From Bacteroidota bacterium (GTDB lineage Bacteria > Bacteroidota > Bacteroidia > Bacteroidales > UBA7960), in contig REDJ01000108.1 of the NCBI GenBank assembly GCA_007693555.1, forward strand, positions 60,367 to 124,366: a DNA stretch of 64,000 nt, in the 5' to 3' direction. A program made the position numbers and the translations under genes. The notes beneath the pieces were generated by a model. It was not told where the DNA came from. It searched no databases and worked only from the letters and a program-made list of their open reading frames with translations. Positions 21,665-31,800 of the stretch are shown one piece after another (the stretch's first letter is position 1; every line of letters begins with the position of its first letter).

Positions 21665-23923
21665 TTATCTCTGAATTTGTAATTTGTAATTCAAATGATT
21701 GTTGCTATATACAACCTGAACAATATAAATTCCTGTTTTTAAATCACTCACATTGATAACAGTTGAATTGTCATCAACCCGCTCCTGCAAAACCAACTGT
21801 CCGTTCATATTATATACGCGCACATAATCAATGGTATGCTCTCCTGATATGGTAAATTGTGTTACCGCGGGATTGGGAAACATGCTGAAGCCTGCAGCTT
21901 CAATTTCCTGTATGCTTGTTGGCTCAAGAAAATCTTCAAGTGACCTGGGTTGTAGTCTGGTTACTTCCCAACGCTGATGTAATACTCCAATAAGGTCTTT
22001 GGGTTCGGTGGGTATGGGTGTACCGAAATAGTCAAGCAAATCTGCGAAATTGGGCGTTCTTATTACCCCTTCACCTGAGTCATCAAAAATAAAATAAGAC
22101 CGGTTATGTGCAAAGTTAGGGTCATCAGGAAAATCAGGATGGTCAAAGTCAAATGAAACGTTTTTTACAAGTACAAGCATACCCTGCATGTCCTCATTAA
22201 GGTCAGCCAGTGTAAACACCATGGGCTCAACAGTGTTCCCGGTTGAACTGGGGGCTCCAAAATCCTCAACAGGGACAAATTGCAGCATATTCTGAAAAAC
22301 ATCAAGTTTACCCCTGATATTGGTAAGACCTTCATAAGTATTGTATTCAGTAGTAATTATACCATCATCGTCATCAATCATGATAGCTCCTGTTTCATCC
22401 TGAATGTAAAACTGTCCACGATATGCCTGCTGCACATGTGTTATAACTACCTCTCCGGTAACCTCGTAAACCAAATCACCATCTTCCTGTTCTCTTAATG
22501 AAGCAATATCGTCTACCAGGATAGCTTCAGGAGCCTGCTCAATTACAATATCATCAATGAACCACTGATGTGCATCTTCGCCCTGGTAAACAAATGCAAT
22601 GTAAACAACTTTTCCGGCAAAGTCTCCAAGGTTTACAATGCGTTCTGCATAACTGGCAATTCCTGTGGATGATTCATATACTTCAACAAACTCATTTTGC
22701 TCAGGATTTCCACTACCCGTAGAAACTTTAACTCCGCTGTAATCATATCTGCCAGTCATAAAAGCATTTCTCTGGAAGAATTTCAACAGCATGTTTTCTT
22801 CTTCAGGAAGCTGGATTTGTGGCGATACAAGCCACGAGTCTGCCTCATCTGCGAAGAAATCATGAAAAGCTGCTTTTTCTCCGCTATGGGCAGTTGAAGT
22901 TGATGCCCAGCCTCCGTCACCATATGCATAATGGCTCCAGGTTAATGGAGGAAATTCTTCACCTTCAAAGTCTTCTTCCCATGGGAATTCAGTTACAAGA
23001 TTGGGCGATATTTCTACCAGTACCACGGTAATGGTTGCATCTTCAGAAACAGCGATCATTCCTTCACGGGTAAAATATCCTTCTTTTACAATAGTAAAGG
23101 GATGACTACCACCGGGTACTTCTTCAAACAGATAATCTCCGGCATCGTTGGTCTGATCTCCCAGGGTAATTACCGCATCTGTAACAGGGTCATTGTTTTC
23201 ATCAATAACATCAAAGGTTATATCATAAGTAGCCAGTGACTCAAAATCTGAAAGAAAACGTGCAGTCAGAAAATCACCTTCAGCCCGTGAATTTGGTAAT
23301 CCTGTAATATTAAATGGCCCTCCGGGAATGGGTGTTCCGATGTAATCTTCACCAAAGAAGGTTGTTCTGAATTCGGCTATTATCTCTCCATCAGTAATTT
23401 CGTATACCTGACCGTTGGCAAAGTTACCGGTAGGTTCAACAAAGCTTATATCCAATACTTTTACCAGTCTTGACTGGTAATCCATAAAATTATCAACAAA
23501 CTCTGAAAGACTGATTTCCAGTGGTATTACTTCATTATCCTCTGATGTTGCTTCACCCGGATCCTCAGCCGGTACAAACTGACGCATATTGCCAAAAATA
23601 CTTATGGTACCCGTGAGACCGGTAATACCATCATAAAGGTTATAAGAGGTGGTAATAACTCCAGGGTTGTCATCAATAAGGATTCCTCCGGTTTCGTCCT
23701 GGATGTATTTGTGATTTCGGAAACTTTGTTGGTAGGTAAGCACTACTTCTCCTGTTACCTCGTAAACAGTGTCATTGTCAATAAAATCCATTTCCAGAAG
23801 TTCGCCAAGATTTTGTACCTGCACAACATCATTGTTTTCCTTTGGTGTTTGTGAAAAAACAGCGCTGTTTATTGCACCTGCAAATATTATCAGCAAAATG
23901 TTTAAAATTGTAATTTTTTTCAT
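21665..23923 (-). CDS. Secreted protein with two DUF5689/OB-like units, a choice-of-anchor-like domain and a T9SS type A sorting domain
   Basis: Signal peptide; repeated YEVTGEVV....YIQDETG; C-terminal FPNPAVTQFTISG...VYNMNGQLV...LKTGIYIVQV. Confidence 0.82.
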   Translation of the reverse strand: MKKITILNILLIIFAGAINSAVFSQTPKENNDVVQVQNLGELLEMDFIDNDTVYEVTGEVVLTYQQSFRNHKYIQDETGGILIDDNPGVITTSYNLYDGITGLTGTISIFGNMRQFVPAEDPGEATSEDNEVIPLEISLSEFVDNFMDYQSRLVKVLDISFVEPTGNFANGQVYEITDGEIIAEFRTTFFGEDYIGTPIPGGPFNITGLPNSRAEGDFLTARFLSDFESLATYDITFDVIDENNDPVTDAVITLGDQTNDAGDYLFEEVPGGSHPFTIVKEGYFTREGMIAVSEDATITVVLVEISPNLVTEFPWEEDFEGEEFPPLTWSHYAYGDGGWASTSTAHSGEKAAFHDFFADEADSWLVSPQIQLPEEENMLLKFFQRNAFMTGRYDYSGVKVSTGSGNPEQNEFVEVYESSTGIASYAERIVNLGDFAGKVVYIAFVYQGEDAHQWFIDDIVIEQAPEAILVDDIASLREQEDGDLVYEVTGEVVITHVQQAYRGQFYIQDETGAIMIDDDDGIITTEYNTYEGLTNIRGKLDVFQNMLQFVPVEDFGAPSSTGNTVEPMVFTLADLNEDMQGMLVLVKNVSFDFDHPDFPDDPNFAHNRSYFIFDDSGEGVIRTPNFADLLDYFGTPIPTEPKDLIGVLHQRWEVTRLQPRSLEDFLEPTSIQEIEAAGFSMFPNPAVTQFTISGEHTIDYVRVYNMNGQLVLQERVDDNSTVINVSDLKTGIYIVQVVYSNNHLNYKLQIQR

Positions 23924-24133
23924 GATATTTTTTTTGGTTAGTAATTAATTAAATGCTTTTTTTAACAACTTTTTTTATGATCATCAGATAACAAATTTAG
24001 AAAAAACTTCATGCCTTAAGAAATTTATTCATTAAAGTTTTATTAAATATTTTCCACTGTCGGAAAGGATTATCTGAATCATGCGTCATAGCTGTAAATC
24101 TTATTTTGTACCTTTGACATTTCAGAATAAATT

Positions 24134-25249
24134 ATGCATTTACAATCCCTCACATTACTAAATTTTAAAAACTACCATGAGGTAAAACTTGACTTTCTCT
24201 CGCGGATCAATTGTTTTGCCGGTAACAACGGATCAGGTAAAACCAATCTGCTGGATGCCATATATTATCTCTCATTTTGCAAAGGCTTTTGTAATCCTTC
24301 TGATATACAGAATATACTTTTTGATGAAGAATTCTTTGTTATTCAGGGACAATACAAAGTAAACGGAAACAAAGACGAACTCTATTGTGCTGTTAAAAAG
24401 GGGCAAAGAAAAGTTTTTAAAAGAAATAAAAAGGAGTATGACCGCTTAGCGGATCATATTGGATTCTATCCGTTGGTTTTGATTTACCCCGGGGATGTGC
24501 ATCTTATTCAGGGTGGCAGTGATGAAAGAAGGAAATTTGTGGATGGGGTAATTGCCCAATATAATAAAGAATACCTGCACAGATTGCTTGATTATAATAA
24601 GGCCCTGCTTCAACGGAATATATTGCTGAAAACTTTTGCTGAAAAGAGATATTTTGATGAAGCGAGTCTGGAAATATGGGATGAACAATTAAAAATAAAC
24701 GGTATCTATATTTTTGAGGAGAGAAAAAGTTTTTTTGAACGTTTTAAACCTGTTTTTCAGAAAAATCATGATGAACTTACAGGTAAAGCAGAGAGTATTG
24801 ATATCGATTATGAATCGCAGTTAAAGGAATCCGATCCCGGTGAATTGCTTTTACAATCGCGTAATAAAGACCGGATTCTGCAACATACCACTACGGGTAT
24901 TCATAAGGATAACCTGGTTTTTTTGCTAAACGGGCAAGCCATGAAAAAATTTGGCAGCCAGGGCCAACAGAAATCCTATGTAATTGCCCTGAAGCTGGCA
25001 CAGTTTCAGTTTACAAAACAATTAAAGGGCTTTAATCCCATTCTTTTATTCGATGATATATTTGATAAACTGGATCCACGTCGGGTTGAATTGTTGGTAC
25101 GAATGGTGAGCGAAAATGATTTCGGACAGGTTTTCATAACAGATACGCATACAGAAAGACTTGTTGAAATTCTGGAAAAACTGAAAGTAAAATCTCGTAT
25201 TTTTGACATAGTATATGGTGAAATAGCAGCCATTAAGGAATTTGGTTAG
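24134..25249 (+). CDS. recF: DNA replication/repair protein RecF
   Basis: GNNGSGKTNLLDAIYYLS Walker A, SQGQQKS signature, LLFDDIFDKLD Walker B. Confidence 0.95.
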   Translation: MHLQSLTLLNFKNYHEVKLDFLSRINCFAGNNGSGKTNLLDAIYYLSFCKGFCNPSDIQNILFDEEFFVIQGQYKVNGNKDELYCAVKKGQRKVFKRNKKEYDRLADHIGFYPLVLIYPGDVHLIQGGSDERRKFVDGVIAQYNKEYLHRLLDYNKALLQRNILLKTFAEKRYFDEASLEIWDEQLKINGIYIFEERKSFFERFKPVFQKNHDELTGKAESIDIDYESQLKESDPGELLLQSRNKDRILQHTTTGIHKDNLVFLLNGQAMKKFGSQGQQKSYVIALKLAQFQFTKQLKGFNPILLFDDIFDKLDPRRVELLVRMVSENDFGQVFITDTHTERLVEILEKLKVKSRIFDIVYGEIAAIKEFG

Positions 25250-25276
25250 AGCACATTAAATCTTCCGGACGAAAGA

Positions 25277-25567
25277 ATGCAAAAAAGCAACGAACAAAGC
25301 CTTGGTGAAATTATCAAACAGTGGTTGAAACAATCAAACACTGAGGAAAAGATTGTTGAAGTAAGGATACATGCATCCTGGGCGAAAATAATGGGAGGTG
25401 ACATCAACAGGCTCACAGAAAAACTGGTTTATAAAAACAAAACTCTTACTGTTTACTTGCGTTCTGCTCCCCTGCGTGAAGAACTATCTATGGCAAGAAC
25501 AAAAATCATCAAAATGATAAACATAGAATTTGATTCAAAAGTTGTAGAGGAGGTTATTTTCAGATAA
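25277..25567 (+). CDS. DUF721 (DciA-like) protein
   Basis: Small basic protein downstream of recF; TVYLRSAPLREELSMARTKII motif. Confidence 0.85.
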   Translation: MQKSNEQSLGEIIKQWLKQSNTEEKIVEVRIHASWAKIMGGDINRLTEKLVYKNKTLTVYLRSAPLREELSMARTKIIKMINIEFDSKVVEEVIFR

Positions 25568-26495
25568 TTTCAAGTTCAAGCCGGCTTTTTCGGATTCTAT
25601 CCACTTTGCACCTCACCTTTTTTTTATTGCTGAGAAGTTTGGTCTGCTCAGGTTCAATGAAGGTTTTAATGTCATCGCTATAAGGGTCTTCCAATACCAG
25701 GACATCCTGTACCGATCCGTCAGAAAAATGTAGTTTTTGAATTTCCCTTATCGTAAATTCATATTCTTCTCCCTGAATATACCAAGGATTTTCGGGTTCA
25801 AGAAAAAAGAAACCTTCACTGGTAAATTTATCTACACGGCAATTGATCTGCATCCCCTTTTTCAGGCCATAATGGGTATAGTACTTTTTGGTAAGCAAAT
25901 GTTTGTTGTTGTTTCCATCTAGCAAAACAAAATAGGAAAGTTTATCACGAGGATTTATACGGTCATTAACAATTGTAAAAGTGTAGGTTTTGCCGGTTTC
26001 AAGCCCGGCATGTATGGGTTTATCTGATGCAAGACTTAGAAACAATTTCCCTTTTTTAATGCGCTCGAGTCTGCATTTAGCGATGTCTGAATTTTCTTCC
26101 AGATACTTTTGAGAATAAACTTTCACAGGCCATTTTAATCCAAAAACATCTCTTACCGTTATAAAATACTCGGGCTCATCCAGAATATTTATGCGTACAC
26201 CTGAGCTTTCAACATCAAAAAAATATTCCTCACTTTCCTTATACCGGGGATGCAGAGGTTCAAGAAACATACGCCCATTGCAATTGATTTTGTCAACCCT
26301 GCATTCAATTATTTGTCCGGCCTCAAAGCCATAATGGGGATAAAAATGTGCCGGCATCAATACTTTGTAACCCATCGGATCCTGCATAACAAAAAAGGAT
26401 TCATCGCCCAACTCCATGGTTTTGAGAATCCGGAAAGGATAATATTTTCCTTCTGTTAATCTGGAATTGGAGACTTTTAGATTTCTGATACGCAT
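25560..26495 (-). CDS. Uncharacterised protein with duplicated OB/S1-like units
   Basis: Two clearly homologous stretches (HYGFEAGQIIECRVDKINCNGRMFLEPLHPRYKESEEYFFDV / HYGLKKGMQINCRVDKFTSEGFFFLEPENPWYIQGEEYEFTI). Confidence 0.7.
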   Translation of the reverse strand: MRIRNLKVSNSRLTEGKYYPFRILKTMELGDESFFVMQDPMGYKVLMPAHFYPHYGFEAGQIIECRVDKINCNGRMFLEPLHPRYKESEEYFFDVESSGVRINILDEPEYFITVRDVFGLKWPVKVYSQKYLEENSDIAKCRLERIKKGKLFLSLASDKPIHAGLETGKTYTFTIVNDRINPRDKLSYFVLLDGNNNKHLLTKKYYTHYGLKKGMQINCRVDKFTSEGFFFLEPENPWYIQGEEYEFTIREIQKLHFSDGSVQDVLVLEDPYSDDIKTFIEPEQTKLLSNKKKVRCKVDRIRKSRLELEII

Positions 26496-26571
26496 ATTCT
26501 GAATCAGGTTATATTTTTTGGCTGACCAGCAGATTAGTTGATATTTCTAAATTCGCGAAACACAGAAGGTT

Positions 26572-27183
26572 TTATTCGGAAATTTCTTCTGAAAGAATTA
26601 TTTTACCTCCATTTTTAAGAACAGTTTTCTTCATGTTCTCCCAACCCTTCTTATCGATTGGCCTGGTGGCATCTTCAATAAGATTCGTATCAAAACCCAG
26701 TCCGAGAGAATCGAGTGTTGTAAAACCAACACAAAAGTCTGCAGCTAAACCCCCGATAAAAACACGGGTAACTCCCCTGCCCTTCAGGTAATCACCCAAC
26801 CCGGTTGATTTCTTTTTACCATTATCAAAAAAACCGCTGTATGAGTCAATTCCCGTGTCTGTTCCCTTACGGAAAATGGCTTCAACTAAATGCATTTCGA
26901 GCTCTGAAGAAAAATCCGCACCTTTTTGACCCTGCACGCAATGGTCTGGCCATAGTATCTGGTCTAATCCTCCAAGCTGGGTTTGTTCAAATTCATTTTT
27001 ACCGGGATGATTGGAAGCAAAACTTCCATGATCCTGAGGATGCCAGTCCTGGGTTGCAACTACCAAAGGAAATTTTTTGCTTATACGATTCAGTACAGGA
27101 ATAATTTTATCTCCTTCAGGCACGGCAAGAGCTCCTCCGGGTAAAAAATCATTTTGTACGTCTACTAATAATAATGCATCCAT
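26572..27183 (-). CDS. pncA: Nicotinamidase
   Basis: MDALLLVDVQNDFLPGGALAVPEGD..., VATQDWHPQDHGSFAS, GLAADFCVGFTTLDS. Confidence 0.95.
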   Translation of the reverse strand: MDALLLVDVQNDFLPGGALAVPEGDKIIPVLNRISKKFPLVVATQDWHPQDHGSFASNHPGKNEFEQTQLGGLDQILWPDHCVQGQKGADFSSELEMHLVEAIFRKGTDTGIDSYSGFFDNGKKKSTGLGDYLKGRGVTRVFIGGLAADFCVGFTTLDSLGLGFDTNLIEDATRPIDKKGWENMKKTVLKNGGKIILSEEISE

Positions 27184-27237
27184 TTTTCCTGGTTTTTAAG
27201 TTAATATATCTGGGTTTGTAGCGATCAGGTCAAAATT

Positions 27238-28644
27238 TTATTTGTATTTCAATAATAAATCATCTCTGATTTTAAGAACTTTTTCACTTATACCCACTTT
27301 GTAAATGTGCGGAAAATCAAATCTCTGGTGCTCGGCAGGAAGCAGATTTAAGCGTGTTCTTAACCTTTCATTTATTTTTTGTGGACTTTCTGCCACTTCG
27401 GTAATCTTACCCTTTTTCATAGCCGTAAACATCAATTCTTCGCACCTAAATCCTTCAAGACTTAAAGTTTTAAGTTTTTCAAAAGGATCGATCATTCGAC
27501 TAACATCTGTTTCATCAATCATAACAACAGCATCAGCATAATAATATCCCTCTCGGTCAAAATATCTCAATATTTTCTTCCTGCCGGGCAATGTGGTTTT
27601 TTGAAGGTTATCTGAGATCTTAAGCACATTTCTGTTATTTACGTGCGCAAGCTTGTAAACGCCATCTAATGCTGCATCAGGTTTTCCGGTAATAAGATTG
27701 GTACCTACTCCGAAAATATCGATAGGTGCTTTTTGTTCTATCAAACTTCTTATAACATATTCATCCAACTGATTAGAAACAATTATTTTAACTTCATTAA
27801 ACCCGTCATAATCCAGCATTTCCCTTGCTTTCTTTGACAAATAAGCAAGGTCGCCGCTATCTAGTCTGATTGCTTTAAGCATGTGCCCTTTTTCCCTCAT
27901 TTCTTTGGCAACTTTGATTGCGTTAGGAATTCCACTCATGAGTGTATTGTAGGTATCTACAAGAAAAGTGGCATTATTGGGAAAAGTTTTGGCATAAGCC
28001 CGGAACGCTGATATCTCATCCCCAAAGCTTTCGATAAAGCTATGTGCCATTGTGCCGGCATGGGGGATTCTGTAATTTCTTGCTGCCAACACATTGGATG
28101 TACTGTTAAAGCCACCGATTATAGCGGCTCTCGAAGCTTGTATAGCACCAAATGACTGTGCCCGGCGAAGCCCAAAATCGCTTAATGTGCGGTTACCTCC
28201 TGCAAATCTTATCCTGCTTGCTTTGGTGGCAATGAGGGATTGAAAGTTCAAAACATTGAGTAGCAATGTTTCAACAAGCTGGGTTTCCAATAAGCTACCT
28301 TCTACCCTGACTACCGGTTCGAAAGGAAAAACAACATCGCCCTCTCGCACAGAAATAATATCGCCTTTAAATGTGAATGATTTCAGATGATTGACAAAAT
28401 CTTTATCGAAGCCAGATTCAAGTAAATAGTCCAGATCACGATCCGTAAAACGTAAATTTTCAGTAAGTTCCAGAAAGTCCTGTAAACCTGCAAATACAAC
28501 ATAGCCCCCTTTAAAGGGAAGTTTTCTGAAAAAATAATCAAAAGAGGCATGCTCTTCGTGCATTCCTGTTTTAAAATAAGCTTGTGCCATTGTAAGCTGA
28601 TACAAATCGGTATACAATGGTGAAACCTCTTGATAAGTGTACAT
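27238..28644 (-). CDS. pncB: Nicotinate phosphoribosyltransferase
   Basis: LYTDLYQLTMAQAYF, GTMAHSFIESFG, AIRLDSGDLAYLSKKAR. Confidence 0.95.
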   Translation of the reverse strand: MYTYQEVSPLYTDLYQLTMAQAYFKTGMHEEHASFDYFFRKLPFKGGYVVFAGLQDFLELTENLRFTDRDLDYLLESGFDKDFVNHLKSFTFKGDIISVREGDVVFPFEPVVRVEGSLLETQLVETLLLNVLNFQSLIATKASRIRFAGGNRTLSDFGLRRAQSFGAIQASRAAIIGGFNSTSNVLAARNYRIPHAGTMAHSFIESFGDEISAFRAYAKTFPNNATFLVDTYNTLMSGIPNAIKVAKEMREKGHMLKAIRLDSGDLAYLSKKAREMLDYDGFNEVKIIVSNQLDEYVIRSLIEQKAPIDIFGVGTNLITGKPDAALDGVYKLAHVNNRNVLKISDNLQKTTLPGRKKILRYFDREGYYYADAVVMIDETDVSRMIDPFEKLKTLSLEGFRCEELMFTAMKKGKITEVAESPQKINERLRTRLNLLPAEHQRFDFPHIYKVGISEKVLKIRDDLLLKYK

Positions 28645-28670
28645 GAGGATATTTTTACCGGTTTTATGAA

Positions 28671-29210
28671 TTAAAGTTTTTTTAAGGCTTTAACATGTTC
28701 ATCATAATCTTTATCAGACCATATAACCAATCTGATTCTTTTCAGACTTTTTAAATTTTGCATTTCTTTGTAAATTGTCTGAACGGCAACGGGGGCAGCC
28801 TCTTCAACAGGATATCCAAATACTCCGGTTGACACTGCGGGGAAAGCGATACTTTTTAAATTATATTCTTCGCACAATTTCAATGCATTGATATAACATT
28901 TGGCCAGCAATTGGTCATGTGGAATGTCTCTGTCATAAACAGGCCCTAACACATGTATAACATGCTTATTGGGGAGGTTGTAAGCTTTTGTAATTACAGC
29001 CTCTCCGGGTTTTATGGGTCCTTTTTTCATTGCTTCGTTTTCCAAATCAGGACCGGCTGCTTTGTGGATAACCCCTGCTACTCCTCCACCGATGCGTAAA
29101 AATGCATTTGCTGCATTTACAATGGCATCCATGTCATTTTGTTTTACTATATCACCCTTTGTAATTTCAAAGCAGGTTTTACCGCGCAGTATTTGTTCTT
29201 TCTTAAACAT
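28671..29210 (-). CDS. Macro domain protein (O-acetyl-ADP-ribose deacetylase-like)
   Basis: DAIVNAANAFLRIGGGVAGVIHKAAGP, IAFPAVSTGVFGYPVEEAA. Confidence 0.93.
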   Translation of the reverse strand: MFKKEQILRGKTCFEITKGDIVKQNDMDAIVNAANAFLRIGGGVAGVIHKAAGPDLENEAMKKGPIKPGEAVITKAYNLPNKHVIHVLGPVYDRDIPHDQLLAKCYINALKLCEEYNLKSIAFPAVSTGVFGYPVEEAAPVAVQTIYKEMQNLKSLKRIRLVIWSDKDYDEHVKALKKL

Positions 29211-29215
29211 CTTAT

Positions 29216-30598
29216 CTAAGCTTTTATGACAAAAATCTGTGAAGTTTCGTATTTAACAACTTTTACTGTTTCACCTCTATCAATGAATCCGGTGAGTGCA
29301 GTAGCATCATATATATCATCGTCAATTTCCACTTTTCCACTGGGGCGGAGAATAGTGGTTGCAATACCTGTTTTACCCATCAGATCTCTCATTTTCACGT
29401 TAGCAGATGAATAACCTGCTGTGGTATCCTGTATCGTATTCAAAGCAAGAGTGCTTCCCAGCCTGCCCCTTGAAGTTAGCACTTTTGCTCCAAGATACAT
29501 GGAGGAGGATAATGATACAAAAAATGCTATTATAACGATAAGAAATGCTCTTCCAACATCTGAAAGAGGAACACCGGTAAAATCCGGTCCCTGATTGCCA
29601 ACCATAGCAAAAGCGAGTCCTGAAATGACAAAAACAATTCCTAATATCCCTGCCACGCCAAAGCCGGGCAGGGCAAATATTTCAACAGCAATCAATACCA
29701 GGCCTATTACAAAGAGAATAATTTCCCAGTGAGTAGCCAAACCTTCGAGGTACAATGGTGCAAAATAAAACATGGCAGCTGTAAAGGCGGCCATAATTGG
29801 AAAGCCTACCCCTGGTGTTTGCAGTTCAAAATAAATCCCTCCGAGGATCAGCATGATAAGTATTCCGCTAACCAGGGGATGAATCAGGAAGTTAATGACC
29901 CTGTCAATGGGTGTAAGAGCCTGCTCAATAATTGTATAATTTTCGAATCCTGCGATTTCAAGTATTTCTTCAATGTTTTCACCCATCCCTTCGGCAAACC
30001 CCCATCGCATGGCTTCAGATGCTGTAAATGTTAGCACTTTACCGGCTTCAATTACCCCTTCAATTTCGATGGAAGGGTCAACCATGGCCTGTGCAATATC
30101 CTGGTCACGTCCTCTGGCCTCGGCTGTTGAGCGCATCATGGAGCGCATATAAGACTGAAACTTATCGGGGACAACCTCTCCGGTTTGATCCACAACAGTA
30201 GCTGCACCGATATTTGAACCCGGTCGCATGTATATCCTGTCAGTGGCTATAGAGATCAATGCACCGGCCGAGGCTGCATTGTTATCAATAAATACCATAA
30301 CAGGTATACGCGATTGAAGAATTCTTGTACGAATGGAGTCGGCAACATCAACCTGTCCGCCGTAAGTATTCATGTGAATGAAGATAACATCAGCATTCAG
30401 GGTGTCGGCGGCCATAAATGCACGTTGCGTTCTGCGCAGAGCCGGAGCTGCTATATTTTCTTTAATGTCAAATTTATAGATGAGAAATTCCTTATCGGGA
30501 TTTTCTTCCAGTAGTCGACTGATTCTGTCGTCCCGCTCCATTGCAAGTGTTGTGAATGCAATAAGCGCAAATAAGCATGTGAAAAATATTTTATTCAT
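29216..30598 (-). CDS. NfeD family membrane serine protease
   Basis: ClpP-like GGQVDVADSIRTRI...NNAASAGALISIA, TM region, C-terminal OB-like domain. Confidence 0.92.
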   Translation of the reverse strand: MNKIFFTCLFALIAFTTLAMERDDRISRLLEENPDKEFLIYKFDIKENIAAPALRRTQRAFMAADTLNADVIFIHMNTYGGQVDVADSIRTRILQSRIPVMVFIDNNAASAGALISIATDRIYMRPGSNIGAATVVDQTGEVVPDKFQSYMRSMMRSTAEARGRDQDIAQAMVDPSIEIEGVIEAGKVLTFTASEAMRWGFAEGMGENIEEILEIAGFENYTIIEQALTPIDRVINFLIHPLVSGILIMLILGGIYFELQTPGVGFPIMAAFTAAMFYFAPLYLEGLATHWEIILFVIGLVLIAVEIFALPGFGVAGILGIVFVISGLAFAMVGNQGPDFTGVPLSDVGRAFLIVIIAFFVSLSSSMYLGAKVLTSRGRLGSTLALNTIQDTTAGYSSANVKMRDLMGKTGIATTILRPSGKVEIDDDIYDATALTGFIDRGETVKVVKYETSQIFVIKA

Positions 30599-30771
30599 CT
30601 GTAGTGAGATTATGAGAATAGATTAAGTGCCTTATAAAATAACTTCAATCTTTTTAATAAATTACGGATTTATTCCATCATCATAACAATTTAAGCTAAT
30701 CTTTGTTCCAAAAGTTATTTTATAAAACAGCCTGAAAGAATGCTTTTGAGAGTACGAATTTAAAAATAAAA

Positions 30772-30818
30772 AACCACCCGAACATAATTTTATTCAATAT
30801 GTTCAGGTGGTTGTTTTT
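30772..30818 (-). terminator. Terminator downstream of fsa
   Basis: Inverted repeat AACCACCcGAACATA / TATGTTCaGGTGGTT with flanking T-run on the minus strand. Confidence 0.75.
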
Positions 30819-30840
30819 ATAATGGAAAGGATACTGTTTC

Positions 30841-31488
30841 TTATTTGTTGTGGTCGGCCAAAAACTTTTCAAGTCCAATATCGGTAAGTGGATGTTTGAG
30901 CAACCCCAAAATAGATTCAAGGGGGCAAGTTACCACATCAGCACCCGCTTCCGCACATTTAACAATATGCAGGCTGCTGCGAATACTTGCTGCAAGTACT
31001 TCTGTTTCAAAACCATGTATTGCATAAATATTGGCTATCTGTTCAATAAGTTCAACTCCATCATACACAATATCATCAAGCCGTCCAATAAAAGGGGAAA
31101 CATATGTTGCACCGGCTTTAGCTGCCAGTATGGATTGTCCGGCTGAAAATACCAGAGTGCAATTGGTTTTAATTCCTTTTCCTGAAAGATATTTGAGAGC
31201 CTTGACGCCATCTTTTATCATAGGAATCTTCACTACAATATTGGAATGAAGTTCTGCAAGTTCCTCCCCTTCCCGGATCATACCATCAAAGTCAGTTGCA
31301 ATCACTTCTGCGCTTACATCACCGTCCACAATATTGCAAATGTCAATGTAATGTTGCATTATTCTGTCTTTGCCTTTAATTCCTTCTTTTGCCATAAGGG
31401 AGGGATTGGTGGTAACACCGTCAAGAATTCCCAGATCGTTGGCTTCATTTATATGATCAAGATTGGCTGTGTCAATAAAAAATTTCAT
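30841..31488 (-). CDS. fsa: Fructose-6-phosphate aldolase / small transaldolase
   Basis: [52 protein letters not shown]. Confidence 0.93.
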   Translation of the reverse strand: MKFFIDTANLDHINEANDLGILDGVTTNPSLMAKEGIKGKDRIMQHYIDICNIVDGDVSAEVIATDFDGMIREGEELAELHSNIVVKIPMIKDGVKALKYLSGKGIKTNCTLVFSAGQSILAAKAGATYVSPFIGRLDDIVYDGVELIEQIANIYAIHGFETEVLAASIRSSLHIVKCAEAGADVVTCPLESILGLLKHPLTDIGLEKFLADHNK

Positions 31489-31525
31489 CAGAATATATTT
31501 AAAATGAATATTTTCAATAGAAAAA

Positions 31526-31616
31526 GTGAGCCTGATATCGCACCGCTACGACCGCCTACCCTTGCTACCTTCCGGTCCTGGGGGAGTTCAGCAGGAGCTG
31601 GTCGTACCAGACTCAC
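31526..31616 (-). ncRNA. ffs: Small bacterial signal recognition particle RNA (4.5S-like)
   Basis: Minus strand GTGAGTCTGGTACGACCAGCTCCTGCTGAACTCCCCCAGGACCGGAAGGTAGCAAGGGTAGGCGGTCGTAGCGGTGCGATATCAGGCTCAC. Contains the conserved CAGGACCGGAAGGTAGCA apical loop; ends pair (GTGAGTCTG/CAGGCTCAC); followed by T-run. Confidence 0.95.
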
Positions 31617-31621
31617 GGGTG

Positions 31622-31652
31622 CAAAAGTATAAAAAAAATATGGAGGGCACAA
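31622..31652 (-). promoter_or_regulatory. Promoter of the SRP RNA (TTG-N20-TACTTTTG)
   Basis: Minus strand TACTTTTG at 31622-31629 and TTG at 31650-31652; predicted start ~6 nt downstream coincides with SRP RNA 5' end. Confidence 0.65.
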
Positions 31653-31800
31653 GAGCATGAAAGAATTTATTCCGGTCTCTTTTTCAAGAATTAAAAAAAA
31701 AGTAAAACAGCATTTCAACCAAATTTTAATATTTTCATTTTATATTTGTTAAAAGAATTAACTTCAATTCAAAACCAATTATTGAGAAAAAGTTATAATC

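Noticed and set aside
31246-31718. 128-aa (+) and 76-aa (-) ORFs
   Set aside because: They cross the SRP RNA and fsa; no protein signals.
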